A DNA stretch of 64,000 nt from Sarcophilus harrisii (taxonomy: Eukaryota > Chordata > Mammalia > Dasyuromorphia > Dasyuridae): the NCBI RefSeq assembly GCF_902635505.1, contig NC_045431.1, positions 15,903,001 through 15,967,000 of the forward strand, written 5' to 3'. Below, in pieces: positions 10,501 through 20,313 of this stretch. The translations under genes were made by a program, and so were the position numbers. Within the stretch, counting starts at the first letter, position 1; each line of letters begins with the position of its first letter. The notes beneath the pieces are model-generated. The model ran no database searches, was not told where the DNA came from, and saw only the letters and a list, made by a program, of their open reading frames with translations.

Positions 10501-11747
10501 TTAAGTTGCATCGTATTGTTAATTGTATTTGTTCCTTCAGTTCAGCAGCATTTTCCTTTTGATATCACGCCCACGAGTTCTTTCAAAATTAGTCTCTTTT
10601 TGTTTTTGTAGCCTTTCAGAAATGCTGAGAGTACAGAGAATAAAACATTAGAAAAACTATCCTTTGAAGGATTTTTTTTCCCCCTTTTTGGTTGAATGAT
10701 ATAAAAGCCTCTATATTTTGCCTTAAGGGATCCAATTCCTACCACCTGAAAACCACAAATGATGACAGCTCAATGGCATCCCTGAATTTTGTTATCTATA
10801 ACCGTCCCATGACCGTGGCTTTTGAAAGCTCAGCTTTTTTCACTCCTGTCACTAAAAGTCATATTTTGGTTTGTCTTCCTTAGAATTGGAACAATCTATA
10901 AATCGAGCTGGTATTGTCCAAGCAGATGTGCAGCCACCAGGTAAACCCATAAAACTTTTAATTTGTGGTTTAGATTCTTACTATTTGGGAAAGACATCTT
11001 TGCTACCTCATGGACCATATATACTAATTATTCTGGATTTATTTCTTCATAATATATTCATAATAATTACATAATTGCCAAGAAAAGCTTAAAGTTGGGC
11101 ATTTTGAATAATTTAACCTAAATACTTTGCTTGTTTGCCTCATTCCTGTTTTGAATATTTAAAATGAGCATTAAAAATACGGCAAATTAGATAGGGTAAA
11201 TATGCAGTTGAATATGAAACATGAGGAGGTGTTTTGCAGGTTATATCAAGCACCTATTTAGACGCCAGTCCCATGGGGAAATACTGTTTATTTGTAGACT
11301 TTTTTAATTGATAGCATATTCTTTGTACAAAAAGCAAAGGATGTCTTTATAGTCAAAGAGTTAAGCTACTTTAAGGAAAATTTGAATTGTGTGAGACCAA
11401 ATGATTTCTAGTTCTATGAATGGCTTATTAACTAAAAGTTTAGTAATTTGTGGCAGAGTTCCTTCTCTCACTAGACCAGATAGCTTTCCTCCTGTTGTGA
11501 GGAGATTGTGAAGCCATTTAAGTGTGCCCTCAAGGCTGGCACAGCATTCTAACTGTCTCAGATTCCTGGACTCCAGCAGAGTGCCGGGGCAGTTTGAAAC
11601 TGCATGGAATTGCACAACTGAATTTTGAATGTCATTTTGTTCATTTGGAGTTGGAGGTTTGAAACTGAAACCCGTCTTATTGAATACTTTCAAATTATTT
11701 TTTCCATAGGATTAAAAGTGTGGTCTGATCCGTTTGGAAGGAAGTGA
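4418..11747 (+). CDS. SMIM20: SMIM20 / MITRAC7, COX1 assembly factor and phoenixin precursor (3 exons)
   Basis: Joining 4418-4526, 10884-10940 and 11710-11747 gives 67 residues, the length I recall for human SMIM20. The start [14 protein letters not shown] matches human MSRNLRTALIFGGF closely. Residues about 8-27 form the single membrane segment, ending [10 protein letters not shown]. Residues 45-64 are [20 protein letters not shown], followed by GRK at 65-67. Known of the family: a small inner-mitochondrial-membrane protein that stabilises newly made COX1 during cytochrome c oxidase assembly. The C-terminal 14 or 20 residues, amidated, are reported as the neuropeptide phoenixin. Seen here: Arg44 precedes the peptide and Gly65 with a basic pair follows it, the layout for cleavage and amidation. 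The ATG at 4418 has G at -3 and A at +4. The frame is open 5' of it to 4013, but the human-like N-terminus favours 4418. Both introns are phase 1. No damage is seen. Confidence 0.97.
4681..4709 (+). promoter_or_regulatory. G-quadruplex-like motif in 5' intron 1
   Basis: Four runs of four to six G separated by one to three bases occur on the + (non-template) strand about 155 bp after the exon 1 donor. Such runs can fold as a G-quadruplex. Function is inferred. Confidence 0.5.
4759..4766. promoter_or_regulatory. Consensus CRE, TGACGTCA
   Basis: A perfect palindromic cAMP-response element lies in the CpG island about 230 bp inside intron 1. CREB/ATF binding is plausible but inferred. Confidence 0.5.
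5494..5540. repeat. Tandem duplication of C-tract plus GGGCAGGGATCCC
   Basis: Two adjacent copies of a 12-14 base C run followed by GGGCAGGGATCC. Probably a recent local slippage duplication. Homopolymer lengths may be assembly-sensitive. Confidence 0.85.
6490..6940 (+). mobile_element. L2 LINE 3' fragment in SMIM20 intron 1
   Basis: L2 landmarks in order: AGTAGCTCCCAATTGCCTC, CTGGCCCTCCACAAGATG, TTCCAGTCATACTGGACTACTAG, and the terminal tail ATAGTGCCTTGCACACATTAGCTACTTAATAAAGGTTTG. Diverged throughout. Confidence 0.88.
6941..7499. other. Intron 1, unassigned; GA-rich simple tract
   Basis: Nothing coding is seen. 7143-7222 is an impure GA/GAGA-rich simple stretch. The flanks are unique-looking AT-rich sequence. 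Confidence 0.5.
7500..7950 (-). mobile_element. CR1/L3-type LINE fragment in intron 1
   Basis: The + strand reads the complement of CR1-class coding sequence: landmarks like 'tttctgtcatgtacaaattgga' (typical 'tcatctgcaaatttga'), 'acaagcatgcc', and 'gattgtcgaacgctttcctaaa' (typical 'ttgtcaaatgctttgctaaa'). Old and frame-broken. Confidence 0.7.
7975..8105 (-). mobile_element. MIR SINE fragment
   Basis: The reverse-strand MIR core is visible as AGATAAGAAAACTGAGGTGATTTG followed by TCACACATGTCGTAAGTGGCAGA and CCAGTGCTCTTTCCACGGTATTATGC. Confidence 0.8.
8106..8647. other. Intron 1, no element recognised
   Basis: Unique-looking AT-rich intronic sequence with no frame, tract or repeat landmark that I can name. 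A candidate for cross-species conservation testing. Confidence 0.45.
8648..9055 (-). mobile_element. MIR SINE, interrupted by a second SINE
   Basis: The 3' part of a minus-strand MIR (TTTATATATCACTTTGCAGTTTACAGAA) lies at 8660-8700. The remainder (GACAATCTTATGAGGTGGACATTT, CCATTTGACAGATGAAAAAACTGAG, GAATTTGAACTGAGGCC) resumes at about 8866. The gap is filled by a plus-strand SINE. Confidence 0.75.
8703..8865 (+). mobile_element. MIR-type SINE inserted in MIR
   Basis: SINE text in sense: a GTGTAGTGGAAGTAGCC-like A-box region, TTTGGGAGTCAGAAACCCTGAATTTG, and CTTAATTTCCTCACCTGTAAAATAAGAG, ending with CCTACCAATTCCAGATCC. It splits the minus-strand MIR. Confidence 0.75.
9361..9780 (-). mobile_element. 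CR1/L3-type or related old repeat in intron 1
   Basis: Landmarks are GGGAACCTTAGAGGTCAATTAGTCCAACC, CTTGGAAACACC..., and 'tatagttgaagacaagtcatttctc' (typical 'acttgaagacagctatcatgtc'). The later part fits the reverse complement of CR1-class 3' sequence. The family assignment of the first 150 bp is uncertain. Confidence 0.55.
9781..10883. other. 3' part of SMIM20 intron 1, mostly unique
   Basis: No recognised transposon. It contains a cluster of homeodomain-like sites near 10353-10397. It ends in a pyrimidine-rich tract and TTAG acceptor at 10883. The 121-aa frame at 10246-10611 shows no recognisable domain. Confidence 0.5.
10353..10397. promoter_or_regulatory. Cluster of homeodomain-type TAATTG/CAATTA sites
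   Basis: TAATTGG at 10353-10359, CAATTA at 10375-10380 and CAATTACC at 10390-10397 fall within 45 bp, in non-repetitive intron. This could be an intronic enhancer core. The evidence is motif density only. Confidence 0.3.
10884..10940 (+). CDS. SMIM20: SMIM20 coding exon 2
   Basis: 57 nt between acceptor ...TCTTCCTTAG and donor GTAAAC. It completes codon 37 (Lys) and encodes [18 protein letters not shown], then gives one base of Gly56. Carries the monobasic site Arg44 and the N-terminal half of phoenixin. Confidence 0.96.
10907..11735 (+). other. SMIM20: Phoenixin-20/-14 peptide region (split by intron 2)
   Basis: Phoenixin-20 is encoded by 10907-10940 joined to 11710-11735 (residues 45-64). 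Phoenixin-14, [14 protein letters not shown], begins at 10925 (residue 51). The next codons give Gly-Arg-Lys then stop, the amide-donor glycine and basic residues used by prohormone processing. From memory the 14-mer is identical to the human one, and residue 50 is Ala here against Glu in human. Confidence 0.88.
10941..11709 (+). other. SMIM20 intron 2
   Basis: A 769-bp GT-AG intron, AT-rich, ending TTTTTTCCATAG. No transposon landmark or other feature is recognised inside it. The minus-strand 110-aa frame at 11361-11693 has no recognisable similarity. Confidence 0.8.
11710..11747 (+). CDS. SMIM20: SMIM20 coding exon 3 and stop
   Basis: Completes Gly56, then encodes [11 protein letters not shown] and TGA (11745-11747). 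The exon continues as 3' UTR of undetermined length. Confidence 0.96.
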
Positions 11748-12505
11748 AGAGGCTTGTGTCTGATCTGAATGGGAAAACAAACATCTTCATCGCTTCTGTT
11801 CTCTAACAAATATAGGTCATCTCTGTGGAGTGAAAACTGGAGAAGACTGAGTTTTATAATGGAGTAAATGCTAGTAGTTCCCATAAATATTAATTCTGAG
11901 AATTAATATTACATTTTTCTGAAGTTTCAAAACACCACTGATGCAAGTTAGTTACCCCATTGGGAAGTTGGGGGTGGGGGGATGTATGTGTGAATTTGTT
12001 AACTAAATCTCTCCATTCTGGGTAAAGAATAGATCTACTTATTATTAGTCAGTCTCTACAACCCAGGAGTTATGATTTAAATATGGAAAGTACAGCACAC
12101 TTGGCAAGATCTTTCTACTCACTTGTGTATTACCATTTCCCAGACAAGATACTGAAATGAAGATTTCAGTAAGCTGCCTTGTGAGTTGTGGAAATACTAG
12201 AACCAAGAAAACCTTTTTGGACCCTGCCATGTGCTGCTTATTAATAGGCACATAGTCTATCTTATGTCTTATTGAGGACTCCTTCGTTTTTGAATGTAAA
12301 TATGAAATAATGTGAGTTTTGGATCTTTAATAAGAATACTTGGATGTGGATTTCAACTTTCCCACGTACAAGCTTTGTGAAACTAGTCCTCTCTAAATCT
12401 CAGTTTTTCCTCTTATAAAAATAGGTAAATTGGACAAGATAATTCAATCCCTTCCAGTTTTAACATTGTATGATTAAATTACTTTGCATATGTGGTGGAA
12501 ATAAA
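11748..12505 (+). other. SMIM20 3' UTR and downstream, candidate poly(A) signals
   Basis: The first canonical AATAAA after the stop is at 12500-12505, beyond a MIR-type SINE. A weaker variant, AGTAAA at 11863-11868, would give a short 3' UTR, more in line with a compact message. Which is used cannot be decided from sequence. Confidence 0.4.
12290..12475 (+). mobile_element. MIR-type SINE
   Basis: Sense SINE text: ACTTTCCCACGTACAAGCTTTGTG, TCTAAATCTCAGTTTTTCCTCTTATAAAAATAGG, and a tail CCCTTCCAGTTTTAACATTGTATGATT. Diverged. Confidence 0.7.
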
Positions 12506-13929
12506 TGTAGGATTAATACAAGTGTAAATGTGTACATTAAAACCATTTGTTTAACTTTGCTATTGTGTGAGCAGCTCTGTTTGAATATTTCCTTTTGTAA
12601 ACAGATTAAATCATACCAGGAAGTCATACTTGGCTTAATAAGTGGTATGACTGGAGTCTGCAAATATTTGTATTCAAGTGAACATTAAAAAGGTAAATCA
12701 TAAATGTCCCAAAGGTCCGCTGTTGGCATCTATCACGTCCTGTGGTGTACTGCAAAATAGGTATCCAGAAGTTCTATATACTCCACAAGATAACAGACTT
12801 CCTTATCGCCTTTGGGCACCTGCATGCAAATTCATCAACATATTAGAACTTGTACATTCATCCATATCTGGAATTTCAGCTCAGACCCCAGGGCCGAATG
12901 CCCAGGTGGCTCGGTTTAGGACAGTAGGTAGGGACTAAGGGATGGAGCACAGAAAGCCCACAGATAGCACGACTGTTTCCTTTAGTTCCTTCTAGATCAC
13001 AGCTCACTCTTAACGTCTGGCTATCTGAAGGTAGTCAACAAAGCTCTGAATTCCCTGTGACCGTACAGCAATAGGTGCAGAGACAAATAAATGACCTTAG
13101 CTCTCTCTATTTTGGAGGTTAGAGTAGGGGACCTCAACCAATCCAGTGGGTCTGACAGTTGCCATAGAAATAAGCCCCCTTTTCATACAGCTGAGGGTCC
13201 ATCTTTGCTTGGACTTGATTAACTCTTACCTCCCCAGTTTTAGGCTTCTTGCCAGTGAGCCTAGATGCTTCTAGGTTAAGGAGCTTGCTCCATTTTCATT
13301 AGTTTGGAACCTCTCCTTTCAGTCAGTTTATTTTTTAAAATTTTAATTAGCATATCTTCAGACCCAGTCCCTGAGCTTCCCGTGCCCTGGGATAACTGCC
13401 TATTACATGTTTTTAAATGATTCCTCTCTGAAGGAATTGTCTGCTGTTTTCTGCCTGTCCCTGACCTTCCCCACCCTCTTCTGCTTTTCTGTGACCTCAA
13501 TACCTTTGAATTCCCTGATTCTTGATCCTTAGTCTGGCTTCCTACATATCTACTTTCTGCACACTCCTCAGGAAAACCAAAGTTAGCAATAAGTCACCGC
13601 AGAAGGCTCCGCAGGGGGTGCTTTATAAAGGCTCACAGGTTTGAGTTCTTTCTGGCTTTTGGATGTTTAGTGATACTTAATGAGTTAAGTCTTGTTTTAG
13701 AGGAAAACCTCCAAGCCTGGATGTTAGGAATAGAATGGAGTCTTGTTTTAAAATCACTTACATATCCCGCTGCATCTCTCCTGGAAAAGCTGTTCCTTAT
13801 AGAAAAGAATTTTAAAAGAAAAAGGAAGATAAATTGAGCAAAATTAGTCAATATAATAAGAGTGCCTTGAATTAAATGCAGTGTTGTACACATATAGACT
13901 CTCGTCTCTACAGAAAAGCAGAAGCAGGT
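12506..13929. other. Intergenic, largely unique; POU octamer
   Basis: No gene or clear transposon. 12690-12940 and 13000-13270 look unique and moderately GC-balanced. ATGCAAAT, the POU-factor octamer, is at 12824-12831. The short frames have no recognisable domains. Confidence 0.45.
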
Positions 13930-14345
13930 GATTTCATGTCTCTTGATCGGGGACAAGTTTGGTTATATTTTCACAACATTTGTCTCTGTCATTTCCATTG
14001 TTTCCATGTTGTAATTATTTTGTGTATCATTTTCCTGATTCTACTTCACTTTGCACATTTGTCTTTGTATTCGTCATGTTCAAACAGCACACTGATATTT
14101 CAGTACATTCACGTACTACATTTTGTTTAGCCATTCTTCAATTGATGGGGAACTTCTCTGTTCTCGGTGCATAAAAAAAGTACTGCTATAAATATTTTTG
14201 CTGTATATGAAGCTTTTCTTTTTGTCACTGACCTCCTTGGGGGTATTTGCTAGCAGCAAAATCTCTGGGTCAAAAAAAACATTTGTGATTTGTAGGAGTG
14301 GAATTTTTCCATTTTGCTTAGGATACATAAATACCTTGTTCCATC
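13930..14345 (-). mobile_element. Old L1/HAL1-type 3' end fragment
   Basis: The + strand shows the reverse of an L1-like 3' region: 'catttgtttagccattcttcaattgatgggg', 'gtactgctataaatatttttg' and 'agcaaaatctctgggtcaaa'. The same block structure is seen in the clearer L1 copy near 27650-27810. Strongly diverged. Confidence 0.75.
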
Positions 14346-14454
14346 TTTGATCTCTGTTCCATCCATCTTGTCTCCTAACCTGTCACGAAATGTAGCTCTT
14401 GACCAGAATCCCCGTCTGATGGCACCTTACAGAAAAATTTCTGGTTGATTTTAA

Positions 14455-14540
14455 CAAGTTTTTAATCCTCTTTTATACAGGTGAGGAAATAGAAGCACAA
14501 AGCAGGCTTGATTTAGGCCTTTGAATGCCCCGATTTATGG
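14455..14540 (-). mobile_element. MIR fragment
   Basis: TTTTATACAGGTGAGGAAATAGAAGCACAAAG matches the MIR 'ttttacagatgaggaaactgaggc' core in reverse. Short and diverged. Confidence 0.5.
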
Positions 14541-14899
14541 TTTTAGTCTCAACCATTGGCCTGATCTGGCTCCTACAAATGGAAGATGAAAGTTACTGTT
14601 CTGGCCAGATTCCAAACAGAAGTTACCACCGTTTGCTCCCGGGGAGAGCTAAGATCAATGCCCAATAATTCGAGGGAGTTCAACAAATATTTAAACAAAA
14701 GTATAATGACTGAATTTTTCTGGAGCTATCCTGAAGCTACTCTGGCCTCCGGATAATGTAACAATAAAGAATATGACTTTAGCGTTCTTACCAATGATAT
14801 CCCTGCGATTAAGATACTGCTAGGTCTAATGATCATGGACAACATTTATATGGCACTATGTCCCAAACTGTATTAACAGCAGGAGGAATAAAAATGCAT

Positions 14900-15310
14900 G
14901 TGTACATAAATATTGATGGCACCTCTCTGCAGAGGCAAAGCCTTGGAAACTGAAGAGGGTTATCCATTAATTAGGGAATGACTGAAGAATTTATGGTATA
15001 TAAATATGAAAGAATACTATTGTACTGGAAGAAATGAAGGGAATAGTTTCTTTGAAACTATTGGAAAAGACTTGTATGAAATGAGCAGAATAGGAAAAGA
15101 ATTAAAATAGTGACAGTATTATATAAGTTTGGAAAGATGCAAGAACTATCAACCCAAAGACAGACTACAGTTCCAGAGGACTCATGATCAAACAGACTAC
15201 CCACTTCCCGATGGTTGATGGACTCAGTTACTGAAATGAGTGTGGTTTTGGTATAAGGGTTTTGTTTTTCTTGCTTTCCCAAAAGGATGGTAAACAAGAG
15301 GGAAAAGATG
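14900..15310 (+). mobile_element. L1 3' end fragment
   Basis: Sense L1 text: 'ttatccattaattagggaatgactgaagaatttatgg', 'atactattgtactggaagaaatga', 'gacttgtatgaaatgagcagaat', 'ccagaggactcatgatc'. It lacks everything upstream of the distal part of ORF2. Confidence 0.85.
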
Positions 15311-16079
15311 ATCTTTTCTTTAAAAAAATAAAAACAATATTCCTACTACTGGGGAGTGCTTTATGCTCATTCATTGGGCCCAAGTGGACCTTGGAGAAAG
15401 GGAAGTACAGAGGAAACAAATCTTGATAATCAGTATACGGCAGAAACGTTTCTTGCATAAACTGAATTGACTTCATTCTGCCTACCTGAAAATTTGTAAA
15501 GCAGCATTGCCCACTTCATACAATGAGGCAAACTTCAGTTATCTTATATATCACCAAAAAATTCTATAGTGTTAGGCCTTAAAGTTTTTCCACTTGGAAC
15601 CCCTTTTTACTTGAGATTTTTACACAATTCCTAGCATGTAGGTATATAAACTAGATATACAAATCAAACATTTACTGAAGAGTGTAATTTCTCAGAACCC
15701 ACATTCAGTTACACATGCTCATATGGGGTTGCGACCTACAATTTAAGATTTGTATAGAATATCTGCAGCTGTTAACAGGTCTCCTGATTCTGAGACAGGA
15801 TCTTCAGACAGGATTTATTAACATCTTTTGTTTTCATATCATTGATTTCTGGGTAGAGTACAGTCCACTACTTTTTCTCATCTCCATCCTCACTCTTCGA
15901 AAATAAGTTGAGCAGAACCAAATGACAATATTGACCTTGTCTGGCTGTGTACCATTTTGCCCTGGCTTCCTCCCGCTGCTAAAAGGATAGAGGCAAGTTT
16001 GATTCCCTGATCTGAGCAGATTAGTTAGCTTCCTTTGAGTGTCCTTTCTACTTCTATTATTGTAGTTGCATAAATTCTT
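15311..16079. other. Intergenic, unassigned
   Basis: AT-rich. 15480-15660 is SINE-like in places but too diverged to name. No coding evidence for the 63-aa frame at 15715-15906. Confidence 0.45.
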
Positions 16080-16330
16080 CTGGTTTTAATTAATTCGCTG
16101 GGCATGAGTTCTTGTAAATCTCCCCGTGTTGTTCTGAATTCCCCGTTTCATCTTGCACAATCATTCCCTTTCTTGGTGTGCTAGTTTGTTCATCTGTTCC
16201 CTAGTCGGTGGGTGCTCGCTTTATTTCCAGATCTTAGCTCCCCTAAAAAGTCATGCAATGAACATCTTTCTGTGTCTGTGCCTTTGGACTATATGCCCAG
16301 GAGTGGCTCTAGACTATGACTGACTGCTTT
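16080..16330 (-). mobile_element. Old L1/HAL1-type fragment
   Basis: Reverse L1 3' region landmarks: 'tgctagtttgttcatctgttccctagtcggtgggtgctcgc', 'aaaagtcatgcaatgaacatctttctg', 'ggactatatgcccaggagtggct'. More diverged than the other L1 pieces. Confidence 0.6.
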
Positions 16331-16509
16331 GCTTTTCTCACCTAGGTCCAACTTTGTTTTATCAAGGGGACACTGTAGTTACTTGGGTCTGATAAATCAT
16401 GCTGTTACCTTCAGAGTCAATTTGTGTGTATAGGTCTGCTTGCCCCTGCACTAAATGCTTCCAAATTGCCTCGCTTTTTGATCTGTTATGTTTTTCCCAT
16501 CTCCTTTCG

Positions 16510-16745
16510 AGAGGTAAGATGGCCAGATGGGTAATGCTGAACCTGGTATGGGGAAGGTCCCGATCCTACCTCACACTGCTTCTCTGTGGCAGTTTCCCCA
16601 GCCAGTTAGCATGGAGCCAGCATAGAGACTCCCTTCCCTCCTGTTAATAATTGCCCCCATCCACAGACCTGGGTAAGGCCCAGGAGATAAAGTTCATAAA
16701 GCACTCTGTAAACCTTAATGTCGTAGATAAAGTTAGTTACTGTTG
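16510..16745 (+). mobile_element. MIR-type SINE
   Basis: The 3' part is clear: GATAAAGTTCATAAAGCACTCTGTAAACCTTAATG then a TTAGTTACTGTTGG tail. The 5' part is diverged. Confidence 0.6.
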
Positions 16746-17034
16746 GTCCTACTTGCCTTCATTGTGCCCATCTGTCCCCGCTGGTTTTCCTGTTTTACCT
16801 CCGCCCCTCTTGGCAGTCAGATAAACAAGTTTCTTAGAATTTTATGTGAAATTGGGCCTCACTTGTAATTTATTTAGTCCGAAGGATTCTAAGGGAATTA
16901 AAAAAAAAAAAAACAAAAAACTTTGATCACAATAAATCAATATAATTGGTTAAGGTTTTGTTTTTGTTTTTTGGTACTCCATCTATTTAGATGTAAATCT
17001 ACGTATTCTATGCATTTAATAGCATAATTCTAAG

Positions 17035-17265
17035 ACGTGGGACAGCTGGGTGATGCTATAGATGGAGTGCTGGGCATGGAGTCAGGAAGGCTCATCTTCT
17101 TGTGTCACCCTGAGCGAACCCAATTTGCCTCAGTTTGCTCATCTGTAAAATGAGCTGGAGAAGGAAATGGCAAAGCCCTCCAGCATCTCTGCCAAGAAAA
17201 CCCAACTGGGGCCATGTAGAGTCAGACTGTTGAAAAAAAAATGACTAAAGAACAGCAGCCAGAAT
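17035..17265 (+). mobile_element. Marsupial tRNA-derived SINE with RTE-like tail
   Basis: Head GGACAGCTGGGTGATGCTATAGATGGAG (tRNA-related A box), GGAGTCAGGAAGGCTCAT, the core TTTGCTCATCTGTAAAATGAGCTGG, then AGAAGGAAATGGCAAAGCC and a GAGTCAGACTGTTGAAAAA tail. The 'agtcggacac(a)actgaaa' tail is typical of WSINE1/MAR1-type marsupial elements mobilised by RTE LINEs (family from memory). Confidence 0.9.
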
Positions 17266-17269
17266 AATA

Positions 17270-17395
17270 GGAAGAGATTGATAGCTTTCACCAGATGAGG
17301 AAATTGAATCCCAGAGAAAGGAAGTAGCCAGTGAGTGTGAAATTTGAAACTAGAACTTCTTTCCAGTCCAATACTATGCCTCCTACATATAGGCC
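17270..17395 (-). mobile_element. MIR fragment
   Basis: CCAGATGAGGAAATTGAATCCCAGAGAAAGGAAGTAGCCAGTGAG and the trailing ACTAGAACTTC...CCAATACTATGCC match the reverse MIR core. Confidence 0.75.
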
Positions 17396-18487
17396 AGAGT
17401 AAGCATGAAGACTAAAATTAAAATGTGATAGAAATTGGTTGAATTGTCTGGGGCTGTTTTTTTCCTTCAGAAAGGAATCATTTCTAGCAGTTTTGTGTTA
17501 ATCTTCAAACTGACCTTTTATTTATGCTCCCCCCTTCTCTCTTGCAGTTTCTAATAAATACCTTTCAAAAGAACAGCTATTTTAGGAGGAGCAATTTAGT
17601 TAAGGCAGATGTAGAATCAACTTGGGCAAATGTGCATCACCAGCTTCTGTACTTTCTCACATAACTAAACATCCCCTCAAAAACACCTGAACCACTTCTG
17701 CCTCATACACTCAAAGCCCCGTAAGCCGCATCCATGGGGAAGCCTGGATAAAGGCTTAAGAATGCCACAATGAAAAAAACTAATGTCCAGTTTTCAAATG
17801 GCTAGAAAAGAGTTGCTTTGGTAATGTGTTTTTGAATAAATAAAATTATTTTCTAAAGGATCAGTTTATTTTTAATGTACGTTTTCTGTTTGACAGCTGA
17901 CACTGATGTCTATAGGTAGGGGAAAATTCATAGAAATGCTCAATGGGACGTTTATATTTGTGTGATAATTGAATTGGAACTTAGTTTTAATGGTTCTTAC
18001 CCTCTGCAAGATGGGTTTTCAACTTTGGAGGAAGCCACTGATGTGAAAGACTAGTTCCATAACCTGGTTTCTGCTCCTCCTATTGACTATGGCGACTCCT
18101 TAACTAGTTCTTGCAGGCTATAAACTGTGAGCCAGAGCCATGCTTACTAGTCTTAAAGCCATGAAGTATAGTATCCCACATTTCAACTTTCTCCATTGTG
18201 GTTTTTCTATATTGTGGGCCAGCACGGGAAATAACATAGGAAACTTTTGGGGAGTTTTGCCAAAGCCACAGACAATACAGAAAAATTTGGAAACTCAAAA
18301 ATGAATAAAATGTATGTATAGTATTGCGTAATATCAACATATTTTATCTTTTAATACTACAATCTTGTTCTCTAGTATGAAGAGAGGGTCAAAATGGTTT
18401 ACATGGATTTTCCAGATCACAAGGGTATCACACTCCTAGCCCCCTAGCAATATGGAAGGATAATTGTATCATTTAGATACATTCTAG
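17396..18487. other. Intergenic, unassigned
   Basis: No gene or named element. 17870-18010 contains a GACAGCTGACACTGATGTCTATAGG stretch in unique-looking sequence that could be conserved. Confidence 0.4.
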
Positions 18488-18680
18488 GTATCAAATCGCT
18501 TAGCATAGTAAAAGCACAGAATCGATCATTAAGAAATTTGTTTTCATGCCAACTCTGGTAAGATATATGAACTTGGTCAAGTTATTTAAATTCTCAGGGT
18601 CTTATTTTCTTCCTTAGTAAAAACATGGATTAGATTAGTTAATCTCTAAAAAGGTCCCTTTTGACTCATATGTTCTATCA
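18488..18680 (+). mobile_element. MIR-type SINE
   Basis: TTCATGCCAACTCTGGTAAGATATATGAACTTGGTCAAG, TCTCAGGGTCTTATTTTCTTCCTTAGTAAAAACATGG and AAAGGTCCCTTTTGACTC give the usual SINE order in sense. Confidence 0.75.
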
Positions 18681-18798
18681 AGCACAGCTTCAGAGTTTTC
18701 ATGTTAATATATATGTTTCCCTAAAGTTTAATTTCAAACCCAGGCTCCTGCTAATTACTTGTCCATATCTGAACATGTCTAATAATAACCATGGGTTC

Positions 18799-19390
18799 TT
18801 ATTAGAAACTGAGTGGCTGCCCATCAGTTGGGGAATGGCTGAATAAGTTATGGTAAATAAATGTTATGGAATATATTCTATAAGAAATGAGCAGGAGGAT
18901 GATTTTAGAAAGGCCTGGAGAGACTTACGGGAACTGATGCTGAGTGAAATGAGCAGGACCAGGAGCTCATTACACATGGCAACAACAAGACTATACGATA
19001 ATCTGTTCTGATGGACATGGCTCTTCAACATTGAGATGATTCAAACCAATTCCAATTGTTCAGTGATGAAGAGAGCCATCTACACCCAGAGAGAGAACCA
19101 TGGGAACAGAGTATGGATCACAACTTAGCATTTTTACCCTTTTTGTTGTTGTTTGCTGACATTTTGTTTTCTTTCTCATTTTTTTTTCCTTTTTGATCTG
19201 ATTTTTCTTATGCAGCATAATTGTGGAAATATGTATAGAAGAATTGCACATGTTTAACATATATTGAATTACTTGCCTCCGAGGGGAGAGGGGGAAGGGA
19301 GGGAAAATTTTAGAGCACAAGATTTTGTAAGGATGAAAATTATCCATGTGTATATTTTGAAAATAAAAAGCTTTAGTTAAATAAAAAAAT
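18799..19390 (+). mobile_element. 5'-truncated L1 3' end with target-site duplication
   Basis: Contains GGCTGCCCATCAGTTGGGGAATGGCTGAATAAG, a CTGATGCTGAGTGAAATGAGCAGGACCAGGAG block, a T-rich 3' UTR, GGGGAGAGGGGGAAGGGAGGG and a terminal AAATAAAAAGCTTTA plus A-rich tail. The flanks TAACCATGGGTTCT (18786-18799) and TAATCATGGGTTCT (19391-19404) are a near-perfect duplication. One of the least diverged L1 copies here. Confidence 0.93.
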
Positions 19391-20178
19391 TAATCATGGG
19401 TTCTCAATATGAGGAGCTGTATGGAATGTAAGTATGGTATGTTTTTTTTTTTTTCCCTTCAGAAACTTATATTATGTTCTAAAGTACCTGTCACATAAGA
19501 CAAAGAGATATTTTGTAGTCAGTTTGGTTCTGCTTTTCTTATTTTTCTTCCTCGTTTAGGTTGATTGACATGTTTCATATCTAATCAACCAAATATTTGT
19601 GCTTTGGGGATACAAAGAACACATAGTCCCTATGGGCAAGAATTTATCATCTAGTTATCAAGACAAGGCATAAAACACATGAAGAGTTAAAAGAGACAAG
19701 ACTAGACAGGACGATGGAAAATGTCCCCCATGATTAATTCATTAAAATTAACAGTCACCGAGTGTAAAGCCCAGTGCTAGGTACAAGGATATAAAGAAGC
19801 CTAAAAACCTGATCTCTGCCGTCACAAAAATTTACAATGTTGTTTGTGGCTACAAGACCTACATAAAAATTCCAAGATGAATAGTTCTATCTTTGTTCCA
19901 TCATCACCTTGAAATTTGATGTGCCAGAAACAAAAAGAAATACCTGAATTTATCACCTTTGTCCCCAAACCCCCTTAACAAACACATCAGAATTACACTT
20001 CTAAATGTTTTTTTTTAAAGCGTTGTCAAAGCTTTTTTGATGTGATAACTTTTGATTACTAGCCTGGGCTGAGAATAAGACCCTTGCATTCTCTTCCCCC
20101 ATACTTTCTGTATTGTTTGGGAAAGGAACAAGTGCCATGCATATCTTCCTTTAAAACAGGGCATTCCTGGGCATCTCT
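19391..20178. other. Intergenic with L2-class head pieces
   Basis: 19570-19690 ('caaatatttgtgctttggggatacaaagaac') and 19745-19850 ('gcccagtgctaggtacaaggatataaagaa') are diverged copies of the 'gtgccaggcactgtgctaag...' repeat. The rest is unassigned. No gene. Confidence 0.5.
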
Positions 20179-20191
20179 AGTTATTTTATTT

Positions 20192-20313
20192 ATTTATTTA
20201 TTTATTTTTTTGCTGAGGCAATTGGGGTTAAGTGACTTGCCCAAGGTCTCATAGCTAGTAAGTGTGTGAGGCCATATTTGAACTCAGGTCCTCTGACTTT
20301 AGGGCTGGTGCTC
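20192..20313 (-). mobile_element. Marsupial SINE with perfect 13-bp TSD
   Basis: Reverse-strand SINE: GAGGCAATTGGGGTTAAGTGACTTGCCCAAGGTCTCATAGCTAGTAAGTG, then TTGAACTCAGGTCCTCTGACTTTAGGGC. The target-site duplication AGTTATTTTATTT is at 20179-20191 and 20314-20326. Tail is (AAAT)n on the minus strand. The 5' half is missing. Confidence 0.93.
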
